From Monosiga brevicollis MX1 (lineage: Eukaryota > Opisthokonta > Choanoflagellata > Craspedida > Salpingoecidae): 64,000 bases of DNA. The DNA lies in assembly GCF_000002865.3 (NCBI RefSeq), contig NW_001865043.1, positions 292,760 through 356,759 on the forward strand, in the 5' to 3' direction. This document shows positions 1 through 14,000 of this stretch, one piece after another (within the stretch, counting starts at the first letter, position 1; each line of letters begins with the position of its first letter). A program made the translations under genes and the position numbers. The notes below the pieces were generated by a model that saw only the letters and a program-made list of their open reading frames with translations, did no database searches and was not told where the DNA came from.

Positions 1-532
1 GGCTAGGTTGGACAAAGTCTTGGCGCAGGTTGTCGAAGAGGGCAGGAAACTCTTCGGCGCTGACAAGAGCAAGCAAACCAGGGATACATCCATCATCATG
101 GCGTGGTGGTGAGTGGTGATCACGGCAGAAAGCGGGGAAAAAAAGAAGGCAGGCAGGGGAAGAGAGAGGGGGAGAGAGGGAGGTTGAGGGGGGGGGAGGG
201 AGAGAGGGAGAGAGGGAGAGGGAGAGAGAGGGAGGGAGAGGGGGAAGTGGCTGGCGCCGTTGTTCGGCTCAAAGGATGGCAGGGGAAGTTGTTTGAACTC
301 ACTTGAGAATATCACCAGCAGCAAAAAGATCAGCTTGTGGCATCAAGGGCGGGAGGGCGAGCTGTTGCCGCAGGTCTTCCGGGGTCACGCCCAGGTATGT
401 GGTGCCCTGAAGTTGTTGTGCCTGTGCAGGCATGAAAAGGGCCAAGGCGCAGATGCACAGGGCCGCTGGCGCCCGGTCGGTGCCAGGACGGCGGCGCCGG
501 TGCTCTGGCCCGTGCGTGGCCATGGTGGGCAA
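1..532 (-). CDS. 5' end of a secreted protein gene, partial at the left edge
   Basis: Two exons are visible on the minus strand. Exon 1 runs from an ATG at 532 (or 523, which gives a better signal peptide) to a GTGAGT donor at 302. Exon 2 begins at 59 after a CAG-type acceptor and leaves the window. The N-terminus is basic, followed by the hydrophobic stretch AALCICALALFMPAQAQ, a typical signal peptide with cleavage after AQA. The mature part seen is about 50 residues (GVTPEDLRQQLALPPLMPQ and on, continuing in frame into exon 2 as AEEFPALFDNLRQDF). I do not recognise the family. The intron (60-302) is an almost pure purine/pyrimidine tract. It is transcribed away from the giant receptor gene. 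Confidence 0.6.
122..250. repeat. Purine-rich (G/A) low-complexity tract inside an intron
   Basis: Runs of GGGA/GAGA fill most of the first intron of the left-edge gene. On that gene's own strand this is a long polypyrimidine tract leading towards the acceptor. Confidence 0.85.
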
Positions 533-704
533 AGCCAGCGAGCAAGGGCTGGTCTAGCGACTCCAAACCGGGTCGCGCAAAAGACCACACGGAGCCAGAA
601 TACCCTTGTTCCCGCTCCGCTGGGCACGTCGTCTCGTCTTGCTGTCGGAGATCCAGAAGATCCGCGCGCTTTGAGCCGCAAAGTGTGTTTGAGGGAAGAA
701 GAGG

Positions 705-789
705 TGAGAGAGAGAGAGAGAAGAGAGAGAAGAGAGAGAAGAGAGAGAGAAGAGAGAAGAGAGAAGAGAGAAAGAGAGAGAAATGAATT

Positions 790-831
<42 letters not shown>

Positions 832-862
832 GAGAGAGAAGACGGAGATGAGAGAGAGAGTT
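705..862. repeat. (GA)n microsatellite
   Basis: Imperfect GA/GAA dinucleotide array of about 160 bp in the divergent promoter region. Confidence 0.9.
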
Positions 863-1168
863 TTACAACAAAGGGCAGAAATCAACAAAGGAAGGAGTTG
901 TATCGCAAATCACAAGTGGTAAGTCAGGAGGATTTTCAACCATGTTACGTACATGAGCCAACCAGCTTGTTCAGCTTGTCCAGCTTGTACGTGATGTTAG
1001 GTGGTGGGGCGCGGCCTTTGGCGTGGGGCACGCATAACTGCAACACGATATCAGCACGGGTAATGCCATAGCCGTTTGTCCTATGCTTGATATAAAGTGT
1101 GATATTCAACAGACTTATATACCCACACCGCTTTCCCAGGGACAACAGCCTAGGACAAGTGGTGAATT

Positions 1169-1201
<33 letters not shown>

Positions 1202-1309
1202 CAAAAGGCGTTTTTCGCTCGAGCAGGTTCGTCTATAACATGCATCAAAAAAACAAAAGCTGCGCAATAAGGAGTATGCGTGTTGTGTGTGTGTGTGTCT
1301 CCGGATCCA

Positions 1310-1312
<3 letters not shown>

Positions 1313-1348
<36 letters not shown>
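1313..1348. repeat. (GT)n microsatellite
   Basis: Near-perfect GT array, followed at 1499-1521 by a poly-T run. Confidence 0.9.
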
Positions 1349-1349
<1 letters not shown>

Positions 1350-2000
1350 CGGGTGCCAGGAGCTGGTGCGGGTTGGACAGGAGCTAGGCAGGGAGGGGAT
1401 CTGCCTTGTTAGTAGAGGCGAGGGTGTGATCTCATTGGGACCTTGCACCGTCCTTGGCAGCTCCTCCTGTCTCCCCCCGCCTCTCTCTCTCTCGCTCCTT
1501 TTTTTTTTTTTTTTTTTTTTTGGTGGGGGTTTGAGGATTGAATGTGTCCGACTCATCATTGAACACACGCGCCTGTCGCTGCACCGCCTGGTCGTTGAAC
1601 ACCATCATTTGCAGAGCCTGCTCTGGTTCGGCTGGGAGCCAGACCCCGTTCATTGGTCTTGCACCTTCCTTGCGCGGTAAGTTTCTTGCCGGCAGCAGTT
1701 TCAGGCTCGATTTGCCATTTGCTGAACCCTAGACGGCCCTCATCCCCTGCCTTTTTGGTTTTTTGACACCTCCCCCATTGGCGCTCATCATGGCGGGCGC
1801 CTCGGTCCAGGGCCCCATAGAAGCCCCTCGCTCTTGCCTATCAAGCTCTCGGCCAAAAAAGAAAAAAAAAAACTCTCCGCACGAGCTGTCCAGCTCTACT
1901 GTTATCTCTCTCTCTCCCGGGAGGGGGGGCTTGGCTCTCCCCCGACCCCACCTTCACACTCACGCGTCCGAATGCGTCGAGAGGTCCAGAGGTCACTGCA

Positions 2001-5000
2001 ATGATGATGTGGCTCCTCCTTCTCCTCCTCGCGGCCATCAGCTCTGGCGGGAGCAGCAGCAGTCTACCTATGCCACCGCTCCGCTACAACCTCCATCTGA
2101 GTGACCAGCAATCTCGCTCTCAACTCGACGCCGAGGTATGGATTGCTGCAGACACACCTCGTTCTTTGATGTACTCCTCAAGCAGTCGGAAAGCATTCTT
2201 TCAGACCTTTTCCAATGTGAACTGCCTTGTTTGTTGCTTTTCCTGTATGGGCACTCGCCTCTCATCCAGGCCCCCTCTTTGTTTCTGCGTGTCCCCCTCC
2301 CCCCTTCCTCACTCAGCTCGTGGTGGGCGCAACGGTCGAGGACCCCACCCATTTTGCTGCCCAGCTGCACGGCGTCTCTTTTCAACTCAATGGTGCCCCG
2401 CGTCATGTTGAAGCATGTCTCACAATTCCCTTTGAATTTGATTTGAGTAATGGCACCGCTGGAGACCTCATCAGGGTTGTTGACGATGATTCAGCACTTT
2501 GCCTTCAAGTCAAGCGCGGTACTGCTTTGCTCCTTCCCTTTTTTTTTTGACTCATCGACCTTTGGCCCTCGCTACACATCATGTACGGTAGCTCGTTACT
2601 TAAACTCATGCCACCGTGATCTTTCTGCGTGCCCTTTTTGTTTCACCCCATAATAGCCATCGTACACGCGTTTGAGACGCATGTAGCCAACCCTGGGACC
2701 CCAACAGCCGAGGCGCTCAACGTCACCTGCTCGGCCCCTCGCTGCCAAGGCTATGTGTACGATGGCCAGGCCCTCGAGGCAGCCGGGCACGGACCCGACC
2801 CACACTCATCCACTTCAGTACCCACGGCCCCTACAATCAGCTTGCGCCGCCGACGGGTTGATGAGCGTGACCCCGACAGTAAACTCGCGCGTGGTGACCG
2901 CCCTCCCATGGCCACCCACATCGACGAGGCCGTGCATGACTGCACTCCAGAGGCCCTTTTGCCTCACCGCGTGCGTCAAAGCAGTTCATTTGAGCTCAAC
3001 CGTGTTGATGCCGAGCAGTTTGTCTCCTATGATCAAACGCACATGGGGGCAGACGTGCATGGCCATCGCCAACATCAAGCCATGCTGCGTCTTGACCTTC
3101 TGCCCGTCAATCCAATGCTGCCAGTTCCCTCAATGGATTGTACCACGCTGCACTGTGTGGCTGCCCCGATCGAGCACGACAGCACACAGGCTCTGCAGCA
3201 CCACCGGGACAAGATGGCCGGGGACTGTTCACTCAATGCTCTGTATGAGCAGTTGGCCCAGCTGCAGGCAGCGCAGAGCGCCGCTGATGATGACAACCAC
3301 GCCGAGGTGGCACGCCTGGCTGCTCATTTTGACAAAAATATTAGTAGTGCCAGCTGTCTCCGCAACTTGGCTGCTCTCCTCACCACTCTCTTGGCCCAGA
3401 ATGCGGACGACGCCGTGGCTCAGCATGGTTTGATGTACCTGGCTGCCCATGACGGCGGCCAGCACTACGCCTACGCTCTCTATCAACAATACCCCTCTGG
3501 CCCCAGTATGCGAGCCCTTTTTTTTCTGCCCAGCCATGACGATGTCCTTGTCGAGCATGTGCGTGGTGTCGTCAACGATCCTGCTCAGCCCACCGAGGTC
3601 CGACAGGCAGCCATCCACGTGCGTCAGCGTAGCGTTTTTACCAGCGACAACAGCACCCGCCTCCTCGAGCTCTTGGTTGATGCGGAGTTGCATCTGGACA
3701 ACACCTCGACCGACTGTGATTGCCCAATCGGCCGCAACCTGACCTCTCACTACCTTCACGTTCTCGGTTCGCTGCGTCATCCATCGTGGCATGACCGCAT
3801 TCATGTCACCTTGGACCAGGCCTTGCGCCACCCCTGTCCCAACACCACCCTGGACGCTCTGTCCGCCATCAGCCGCCTAGCCTCCAACCACAGCGCTGAG
3901 CATTTACTCGATGCTGCGCGCGAGCATGATAATCAAGCGCTGCGCATGTTGGCGTACGACGAACTTGCCCGCCTTTTGCGCCGCCTTGGCGCAACAACCA
4001 CTGAGCCATCCCTTGTCGCCCTTGACTCGGCTTGGACGGCCCGCACCCAGCCCGTCGTCCATCGCCTGCTTGATCACTGCCACGATCTATTGCCACGCTT
4101 TGCCGACAACTTTGACCTGATTGACGATGTCTTTGCCTGCTTGGGCACCGCGTCCCAAGCCACCCGCCCTCACCCACAGCTTCGTACTCGGCTGCTTGCA
4201 GCCCACACCACTTACGTTGCTCACCTCGAGCAGCATGACCGTCGACGCCGTGCTGCCGGCGCCGAGTCCTTTTTGTCCGAAGAAGTGTTGCAGCGCGCCA
4301 ATATCTCGACCGCCCACCTGCCGCTCAGCCACCTCCGGCGCCGCGCTGCTGGTGAATCGCCCATTACCGGCATCACGTTGGTAGATGAGGAGTTTGGCTC
4401 CCGACAACAGAAGCGCAATATCCTTGGTATCGATGTTCTCAACGTGTTTCTACACCAAGAGACAGCATCCTATGCTGCTATCCGTGTCGGTACCCAGGGC
4501 GTTCACGCTGTTCTGCATGCTGGTATCGACTACCGCGCTGGTGCTAATGTATACTCGGGCAGCACCGATCTCGTCTACGCCGTGGCCATGCTCCAATTTG
4601 GATACTCTCTCAAGATTGATGCGGCTCTGGATGCTCTTTCCCAGGGCACTCGTATCGTTGAGGGTGTGGCCAAGAGTGTTCTCTCTATTGCCAAATCCCT
4701 GGGCCTGCGCCTGTATGAGTTTTTGGAGCCATACATGAGCTTCGTCCGCGATATGATCGATTACGTTAGCAAGCAGAACATTCTCCTTCATGCCACCGCG
4801 GGCTTGAAGGCCGCCCTCGAGCCCCTCGATGACATGACAGACGACTTGATGGATTTGGCCGCTAGTGCCATCGAGCAAAATGCACGACCTTTGCTTGTAG
4901 AAGCCAATGATACTTTGACCCAGCTCAAGGTCTATACGGCCGAGGCCAGGGGGCGTTCCTCCTCGTTGTTTACCCTTGTAGAAGAGCTCATTCAACCGGA

Positions 5001-8000
5001 CGGTGAGTTGTCCACGCTCAGCAATCAAACCGGAGTGATGGGCGACATTGGCCAAGTGTTGACCGTTGCGGCCAGCGCGCTCAGCAACGTGCATGAGGGC
5101 TTTGATACTGCCGCCAATTTGGTCTACGTGATTGGCAAGTTTATGGATGGCATGCGACAACAGCGCGCAGCAAAAGCTCAAGTTGCCAGCGCCAACGCTA
5201 GTCGGCGCCGCCGAAGCCAAGGTAACGGCACAGAGGTCGCCGTCAATGGCACTGGTGGCCAAGACCTCGAGGCATTGGCTGGTGAGGTGGATACGGTACG
5301 CGCCTCGTTGGATGCGCAGGCTCGCGATCCCCTGCCTGAGGATGCCCTGGAGGCCCTGACACAGGGACTCGAGGCCATTCAAGCTGCCCTCACCGTGAAC
5401 AACTCCGCCTGTCTGACCCCGATCACCCGACCTGCATACGTGCAAAACCCCTGCAATGTGGACGGCGCCTTTGGCGTGAGCACCGACTTCAGCGATTCGC
5501 TCCTCGTCGCGCCTTTCAATTTTGTGCTGTACCAAGAGTCGTGCAACAAGACCGACCCTAGCGCGTGTACGGACACGGACGACTACATTGTGCTCATGGC
5601 AGTAGGTAGCACCGTCACGGTGCATCTCTTTGGAGCGGTGACGGACATTGCCGACGGCAGCCTTGTGCCGTTGGGCGCCACGTTTGCGCGCATTGTGGGC
5701 TTGGATAGCTGTGCTAATGCTGTGGCTTATTTCAAGACAATCCGCGGGAGCCTGGATCTTGACGAGATTGCACCTGTTCTGCCCACGCGTCTGCGCCGCA
5801 CGGACAAATGTGGTTCGGGCATCTGGAAATCACGCCGCTGCTGCAACGCCCAAGGAGATGTTTACCTGCTCAACGGCATGGACATGATTACCGCTCCAGG
5901 CGAAGATATCGTAGCCCCGTGTGACGGCAAGATGGTGCGCAGCGTCCGCCCCGACGAAACGAGTACGGCAGCTTGGAATGTGGGCATGTTAATTAAGTGC
6001 TCTAGTCCCTTTAGTGGCTTTATGAAGCTGGCCTACGTGGCACCGTTGCTCAATGCTGGTGACAGCTTTTTTCAAGGCAGCGTCATTGGTCAAGCACGCG
6101 ACGTGCGCTCCAAATGCGCACGCACCATGCTCAATCATGTGTACACGGAGGTTTTCAGTGGGCCCTCGGCGCTCGACCGTTATCGCATCGATCCTGCAAT
6201 GGCCTTGTGTGCCGAGCCGACAGCCATTTCTTTGGGCGGAGAAGACACGCCCCTGTATGACCCCGATGCCCCGTGCAGTGCTCTTCAAGGTACTTGCCAG
6301 GACACCAGCAGCGCCTGCGGTGGACCCTACGTGAGCCTTTTGTGTGCCGGGCGGGTTTCGCGTCAGTGCTGTGTTCCCCAAGACAGTCCTTGTCAGGATG
6401 CCGGAGGTGTTTGCCAAGGCATTACAAAGGACTGCGACGGTACCTTTTCACCTGGCAAATGCGCGGGATCGACCAGTCGCCAATGTTGCATGCCCCGGGT
6501 TGATCCGGTGATCCCAGATGATCCCGTGAGTTTGATCGACGTTCTGGTCTCTGATCTCAAGCCCGCCTCCTTTGACACGGACAAGATCCCCGTTTCTCCA
6601 GCATCCTTGGCCGACTACATTTATCGTTGTCAAATCAGCGATGTGGACATGATGGCCCTGCTTTTGGCGCTTGTTGAGGATAACAATGGCTTTGGAAATG
6701 TACTGGAGACCTGGCTCGTCAATGATGTCACAACCCGCTTGTCAGTTGGAGCTGGGCCGATGGACGTTGTAACAAGTGACTTTCACCTGACTGGCACCCG
6801 GCGCAGTACTGTGCTGCGCCGCCACGCAGAGCTGACGCGTGGCTTGGACATTCGCAACTGCTTGCGCCTTGATGGCGAGTGCATTGCGACGACGCCGAGC
6901 TTTGCGGACGCTCTTTGCGGTGCCCAGCAGTCAGCCTGTGTTGCACCTGGACTACCCGCCACCACCACGACCGAGGCGCCAACCACGGCCGGCGGACCAG
7001 TAGTCCGCGACTGGGATGCAGATATCGAATTTACGGGATTTGGCCTGGGACGACCCAAGATTCCTTTGGAGACGGTCAAGCTAAAACCTGCATGCCGTCG
7101 TCGTCGTGATGAGTGGCCGTGTACGGTCAAGGGCATTGCCGCCGAATTTTCCGTTGATGTACCGGTCAAGCTGGAAACAAACATCACCTGCACAAGCACG
7201 TGTACATCCGGTGGTGCTAATTGCGCCCCTATTTCGTATGACCTGCCTTTTACTTTGGAAGTAGTGATCCGCGGTGATATCTCCAAGGTGTATGGCATTA
7301 AATGGTTGGTCAAGAAGCTGGGCATTTTAGCTATTTCCTCTCTAGTGACCGGCGGTACTGCGTCAGTGTTTGTCTCTGGTGCCATTTGGACTGCTGAGGC
7401 GGCCCTGATTATCGCTGACATTTATCTCTACGTAAAGGGGATGATTAGCTTTGTCCAGAGCGTTGTCAAGTCGGCCGTCATCAGCTATTCCAACACAAAT
7501 ATATGCGAGCGCTTTGAATCGCGTCGCCCCACCATCAAGTTGAGCCTCAAATACGATGACTTGGTGCACAGCGTCATCACGCGCAGCGAGCCCATCAAGT
7601 CACTGATGTTCGAGCTAGATATTTCCGACAGCGTTGAGCCGGCACCGTCCGACTCGGGCTCACGCCGCCGCCGAACGGCAGATGATCTTGATGACGAGTT
7701 GGACGATGGCATCCCCAAGTGCTTGTGTGATGGTGATTGGAATGATGAGAGTTCATGCCGGGCGCTTGGTGAGGCACTTGGCGTCGAGACTAGTTGTGTC
7801 GACGCAGTTTTGGTTGCTGCGCCGCGCCGCGCCACCGAAATTACCTATGGCCGTCCTGACCTGCGGCCCGTCATTCATCAGGCGTGTGGAGCAGTGACTC
7901 GTCTGGATGGATGGCTTCAGGGAAGTGGGGAAACGGTTGCCAATGTCAACAACTTGCGCACCGTCGCTAATTTTGTCAACTCCACCATGGGTGAGTCCAC

Positions 8001-11000
8001 AGACGAGATGATGTATGCGCTCTCTGCTCTACATGACATTCTACAAGACACCACACTAGGCAACGGCATCAACGTGATGGCCCATGCTGGTCTCGATGCG
8101 CTGGGTCATCTGCGCACTGCCATCGTGTTTGCGAACACAACCCTCTACCGTGTCCGAGACCGGGTCATTGGCGGCTTGATGGCCCCCGACCTGATTGCTG
8201 ACGTGACCGACTTGTATGCCACTCTCTCTGCCCCACTGCGCGAGCTGCGCTCGCGTCTGCGAACCTTCTTGAGTAGCAGCTTTCAAACTCTTAATACTAC
8301 CATGCATTCCGCTGCAACACGATTGCGTGGCTTCGTGGCCAACATGGCCGATCGCGTTTTCGATCCAGAGTCCATTGAAGAGTTTAGCGCAGAGGTGGCC
8401 GAGGTTGTGGCCCCCATCCGCGAGTTTCTCGACCCCGTCTATGGTCACATCAAGTCATTTGTGGAACTTTTGCAGGAGATTGTGAGCATGGGCAGTGACG
8501 ACCTGGTGGTTATTCGAAAACTCAGCGATCTTTTGGACGATGTCAATGACGTCATGTTTTACTCCGACCTTGTGATGAACTCAATGCAGTATGCATCCAA
8601 TGCTTCGACGCTAAGCAATGTTATTATGGCATTTGCCGAGCGCATTGAGAACAAAGCACAGGATGCGATCAACTACTATCTCGATCAAGGCATGGACCTG
8701 GCTCTGGATGGTCTCAACACCGTGTTAGATGCCATGGATACGGCCTATCTGCCAGACCTGGAGGACGTAGGCGGCATTGTTGCTGACTTTAACAATACAC
8801 TGCAACGTGTGATTGGCCATTACATTGGTTTTGCAGAGCGGCCTCTGGCCAAGGTTCTCGACTATGCCGACGACGCCGAGCTGGTCCTTGTGACTCTCAT
8901 CACTCTGACCACAAAGTGGGATAAATTTGATGCAGCCACCAATCGGGCGCTACAAAGCACGGGCGTCTTGCCGATGGGCCCTGTTGCAGATTTGGCTGAT
9001 GTTCTTGCTTACTATGATGAAGACATGATGGCCAAGGTGCAGACCATGAGGGATCTAGCCTCACGCTTGGGCACAACCTGCGACAGTTTGCTCTTGCAAT
9101 ATGAAGCTGTGGAGGCAGACCTCTTTGAACCCTGCTCGGCCAGTGCCATTTGTCCTCGCGACCAGTTCCTGCAGGTCGCTGCGGATATGGATGAACTAGC
9201 AACTCTGTTTACCGACAATCTGGTGGGACTCAATGACACCTTGGCCACGACAAACAACGGCACTCTTGACTCGCTCTTGAATGACACGGCCACCTCACTC
9301 AATGCCAGTACAGCTGCAGACAGCTCGCATGACCTGGATGCTGCCTATGACACGTTTCAGGGCGAGCTCAACACGCTTGAGGCTTTTGATACACAAAATC
9401 AACTTGCTGTGCATAATGACCGCCGTCGCCGCGCAGCTTGTGGCTGTGCTTATAGCTCGTGGCAAAACTCATACTCAGGCGCGGCCCGTGAGTTTACCGT
9501 CGGCTATTGCTTCAACAATTGCGAATGTCGCTGCGGCGCCTGTGATATGGCTGAGCAGGTGTATAATGAGTTTTTGCCGAGTGCTCCGTGGAACAGGGCG
9601 CCCATGTGTCCTGATCGCGTGGATAGCAGCGCAGCGAACAATCCTCTCTGGTTGCCCCTGCTGCGCAACACTGGGCTGTATGCCGCGGAATTTGGGCAAG
9701 ACACGTATCGCCTCGAGTCAACCAACTATGCTTCACACTTGCATCAAACGTTTTGCGTGTACGACTCAGCCTTTCGCCTCGTCCAAACGCTGCCACACGC
9801 GGGGACCTTTATGACACACCGTTGCAGCATGCCGTTGCAGCGTGAGTTTGATGACCCCTTCTGCGTCAAGTACGACATTTTGACGCGCAAGCAGTGCGAC
9901 ACGGCTCGCTTCCTTGCGGCTCATCCCATCATGAACGGGCCTCCGCACGCTTGGCAAACAGCATCTTATGTGCTGGCGGTTGGAGTGGCACGCACACCTC
10001 GCGCCGATGGTCAACGCGAGCTAGAAAGCGTATTCTTGATCGAGAATGTGGGTATATTGGGTTATGGCGTCGTATCATGGGATGAGATCAAGCGCGTGCC
10101 TCAAAACGCCAACGCTCGAATCTACAAAATGGCTACCATTCGCCGTGCTTCCACCTTCTCATCCGGTGATGCCATTCTAGCATATCAACCCGCCACACGC
10201 AGCGGTAGTTTGACGCAGTGCTGGGCACCTGCTAACATCGAGTTGGCTACGGTGGACTTTTCGACCCCGAGCGTGCCGTCCCAGCTTGTGATGGCTGTGC
10301 GCCACTATACGACAGCTAGTGCTGGCCGTTCGGCCTTTGAATCTGTTGCATCGGCTCTGCGTAACTCGCCTTACCTTGAGACTTCTTTGAGCCAGATTCG
10401 ACGCTTCCCCCAATCGGCTGCTCCCAATACCCCCTCGGCGCTACTCACGCAAGGTCTCATCCATGGCATCGGGTTTTCTCCTTATCCTATCTCAAACAAG
10501 ACGATGACTTTGAGCTTTGAGACAACTCTGATCGACGTTGATGCCGATCATTTCAATGGCGTGCCTTGGGCACAAGGCTACCCCAGCCCGGCCTCGGTCA
10601 ACTCTGCACTTCAACTCTGCGCCCAGTCAACTTGTGACTCTTGCACCTATCAAGAAAACCAACTCTTGGCCGTGTCTGCGGTCCTCAACAGTCCCGTGTC
10701 TTCGGCCGAGCGTCAATGCTTGCAATATCAGGACGACTGTGAGTGTCGCTGCCAGCTCTTTTTTGGGGTCACACAACCTTTGCTAGAAGCGGAAGCACCG
10801 GCTCCACTCGGCGCGCTGCTGCCCTGCCCTGCTCGTTATGCATCAAACCATGCCGGCTTTACTTCACCTTATGTGGCCGAGGCCATCCGTCACCCAACTC
10901 AGCCTCGGTGTATCCGGTCGTTGGCCAGCTTGAATCGTCGTCAAGCCACTGAGTGCTGCTATGACCCGGCCGGCGCCCTCATCACTACCTCGGTCGACGC

Positions 11001-14000
11001 GGGACGGCTCTTCCGCGAACATCCTACTCAGAGTAACTTGGAGAGCTATTACGTGTCTGACTTGGCACGTTATTTGGCCACTCCAGCCGTGCACATGCCC
11101 ACGTACTTCCCCACTGTAGGTACATCGGCGACTTTTGCGCAGCGCTCCACATCGGGTCAAGTGGTATTGGCTGTTTCCAGTCTTGTTCGCGAGGGCTTCC
11201 TTCAGTACACGCTGGAGCTCTGGACAATGCCGGCAATGCGCTTCTTCCTGTCTTCCACAGACTTGGAAGCGCAAGGCGCTCGTCGCCTGGCATCGGTCGG
11301 GGCGCTGACTGCGCCTGCAGCTTGTGAGCTGCAGACGTGGTTATTCAATGGCAATTGTTACAACCTAACCTCTGTGACCACTTTGAGCGTGCTGACAAAC
11401 ACTCTCGGATCTCGTACCGAAGTCGTCCCTGTCGCCATCTTCGCCTCGCAGGCTGCAGGGCAAGCAGTCTTGGCCAGCGTGCAAACACGACTGACTAGCA
11501 TGGATCTTACGCACATGTTCCCAGAGCAGTTTGCGTCCACACGGGCCCAGGGCGTATCCTATCTCAGTGCCAACGTACTAGCTCGAGCCATCAACGACAC
11601 GGCCGTGGCTGACCTCCAGCTGGATATTCTGCGTACTGGATTATGGCCAGGATGGACTACGCGCACGCCACGCTTGACAGCCGATTTCGGCAGTTGGTGC
11701 GACACGGACAATGGCGAAGTGCTGGCTTCTGATCAGTTCATGTGCAGTGACTCCGATAGCCCCAACGTCATCACCTGCACATCAAGTGACGAAACACGCT
11801 TCTGCGGTTTTAACCGCTTGACACAGTTGGAATTTGAGGTTACGGCATGTCGTCATGAGACAACGGACGCCGATCAGTGCTCTTGTCGGTGCGACCAATG
11901 CGATGCGTTGCTGGGGGGTGGTGAAGTGGCTGCTCGCACGGCGTTTTTGCCCAACTGCCCACCAAGTCTGCAGCGAACGGGCGAGGACGCCGCGGTGCTC
12001 GTTGCACAGGTGCCATGGATGTTTGACCCTGTTCGTACCTTGCCCGATGGCCGCTTTGCTGTGCGCACGACTTCTCGGGTGCAGGAAGAGATGCAGCTAA
12101 CCTGCTACTATGATCAGAATACCCTGGAACTGCTGACGAACTTTGCGACTGGCGGTCGCGTTATGCCGCGTCGTCCAGCTGCCTCTGCCTTTGCTGATCC
12201 CCTTCTGACAACGTGTCCTCTGGACTTAGCAGCTCCATTGCGGCCCCTTGGCGTGCGTCTCCCAGTGCCTGCAGTGCTTCAAGCGCCTGCGTCGCCACGC
12301 GTGCTGTTGGCGTTGGAATTGTTGGCCTCGGGTGAGTTTGCGCTCTCCCTCTACACAGGGGTGGCCCATTCAGCTTTTAGTGTGCTGACTATGGAGGAGC
12401 TTGTTCAGATTGCGCCATCGGCGGATCGTCTCCTGAGCCATACCATCACCGTGACTCGTGTCTGGGATCATGGTGAATTGCCCTGCACTTTGGCAGCCCG
12501 CCTTCCGGACACCCTGACTTACGAAGGTGAAGGATTTGGCTGCACACAGCTTACGCCTGTGAGTGTGCGCCAATTAGTGGCCAATGGTGCTTTTGGACGC
12601 ATCTTCCCTCTTCGGTACTTTGATATCCAGTCCACGGCCCAATCACAGTACAAAAACCTCATTGCTTCGATACTTGCAGACAATCGTGTGGCAGATGCGG
12701 ATCTCAACAATTGGCACACAGCCTTGAGCGAGGAGGCAGCCAGTGCTTTCTTCCTCTTGCACCGCGTGCGAAGTGATCTAGCACCTCAGGCGAGCCTCTA
12801 CAAGCTGGACTACAACAGCCTTCCCGCGACGAACCTCGTTGGCGAAGGTCCACCATCCATGGCTGCTCCGGTCAGCAACTTGTTGTGCCAGCCCACTGAT
12901 CAGGGTGAAGCGCTCGAGTTAACGTCTAATGTAAACGAGCCTAGCCAGTCAATGACATGTGCTGCATTGTCGACCAACCTCGCTGCTGCCTCGCGCCGGC
13001 TACTGGTGGTGGGCCTACCATTTCCGGCCACAGCTGCTACTGTGTTTTCTCTCGAGGGCTGGTCTAAGCCTGTGCCCCCCGTGTTGCTGGAGCAGCTAGT
13101 CGTCTTAACTACGCGCCTGCTGTCGGCTTTACAACGCATTCACGTGGATGCCGCTCTCAACGTCTCAGCTGAAAGCTTCGTTGAGACGGATGACTTGCTG
13201 TATGTGCGCGGCTTGGTTTGCCTACAACGCAATGCGCACGTCAACCATGTGGCAGGTTACTTTGCGCTCGAGAAGAGCGTCTCTCTGCGACGCTCCAACG
13301 CAACCTGCGTCGAGCTGGTTTTGCGGGCAAGTAATGGAACCGATGCTGCGGGCGCGGGCTCAGGCTCATCGGCGCTTGATGATTTGGAGGATAGTTTGGC
13401 CACTGCCAAAGAAGGCACGACGCCTCTCACGTCTTCCTCCACCACTGGCGTGCGTGAGCTTGACAATGTGCTGGATTTTATCCGGCAAGTGTACGAGCAC
13501 GTTGATACGTTTGCCGTTGGCCCCCTGAAAGCCGTCGATGATGCCGTCGGCTCAGCGCTTACAGGCACGCAGAGTGCGCTGGACTTTTGCGATCGCGTTG
13601 GTGACATGCGGCTGTCAGACATCCTGACCGAGTTGCCCATTTTCAAAAGAACCATGGGCCTACTCGCAGACAGTGCTTTGGACAAGGTCGCACCTGTCGT
13701 GGAGCGCGTGGAAGGGGTCCTCGATGACGTGACTGACGCCATCAACGACGCCATCGACCTACTGACACAATCGGGTGTCCGCACCACCTTTGGGCCGCGC
13801 ACACCCTGGAACCTGGTACCGGGCTGCCGCAATGCCACGCTGTGTGCTCGCAAGGAATCGCGCATGACAGCGTTGCAGCGCTTCATTTACCCATCAAAAT
13901 ATCCTTACCTATATGAGAACCGAAACTCGTACAATGGGGACGTGGTCAATTACTATACACAAGCAGGTGGCTATGACAGTTACTCAGTGGTGGGTGTTGC

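Larger units (their letters stand above)
533..2000. promoter_or_regulatory. Divergent intergenic region with microsatellites
   Basis: This stretch separates the minus-strand secreted-protein gene from the plus-strand giant receptor. It must hold both promoters, though I see no recognisable element. It contains a GA microsatellite (about 705-862), a second GA tract (1168-1201), a GT run (1313-1348) and a poly-T of about 23 (1499-1521). Open frames here are driven by the repeats and look non-coding. Confidence 0.5.

Noticed and set aside
260-922. 220-residue plus-strand frame ending in an Arg/Glu-rich tail
   Set aside because: The tail is translation of a GA microsatellite and the first half is antisense to the signal-peptide exon on the minus strand.
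5806-6200. Active zinc peptidase annotation for the M23-like domain
   Set aside because: Two expected zinc ligands are replaced, so activity is unlikely.
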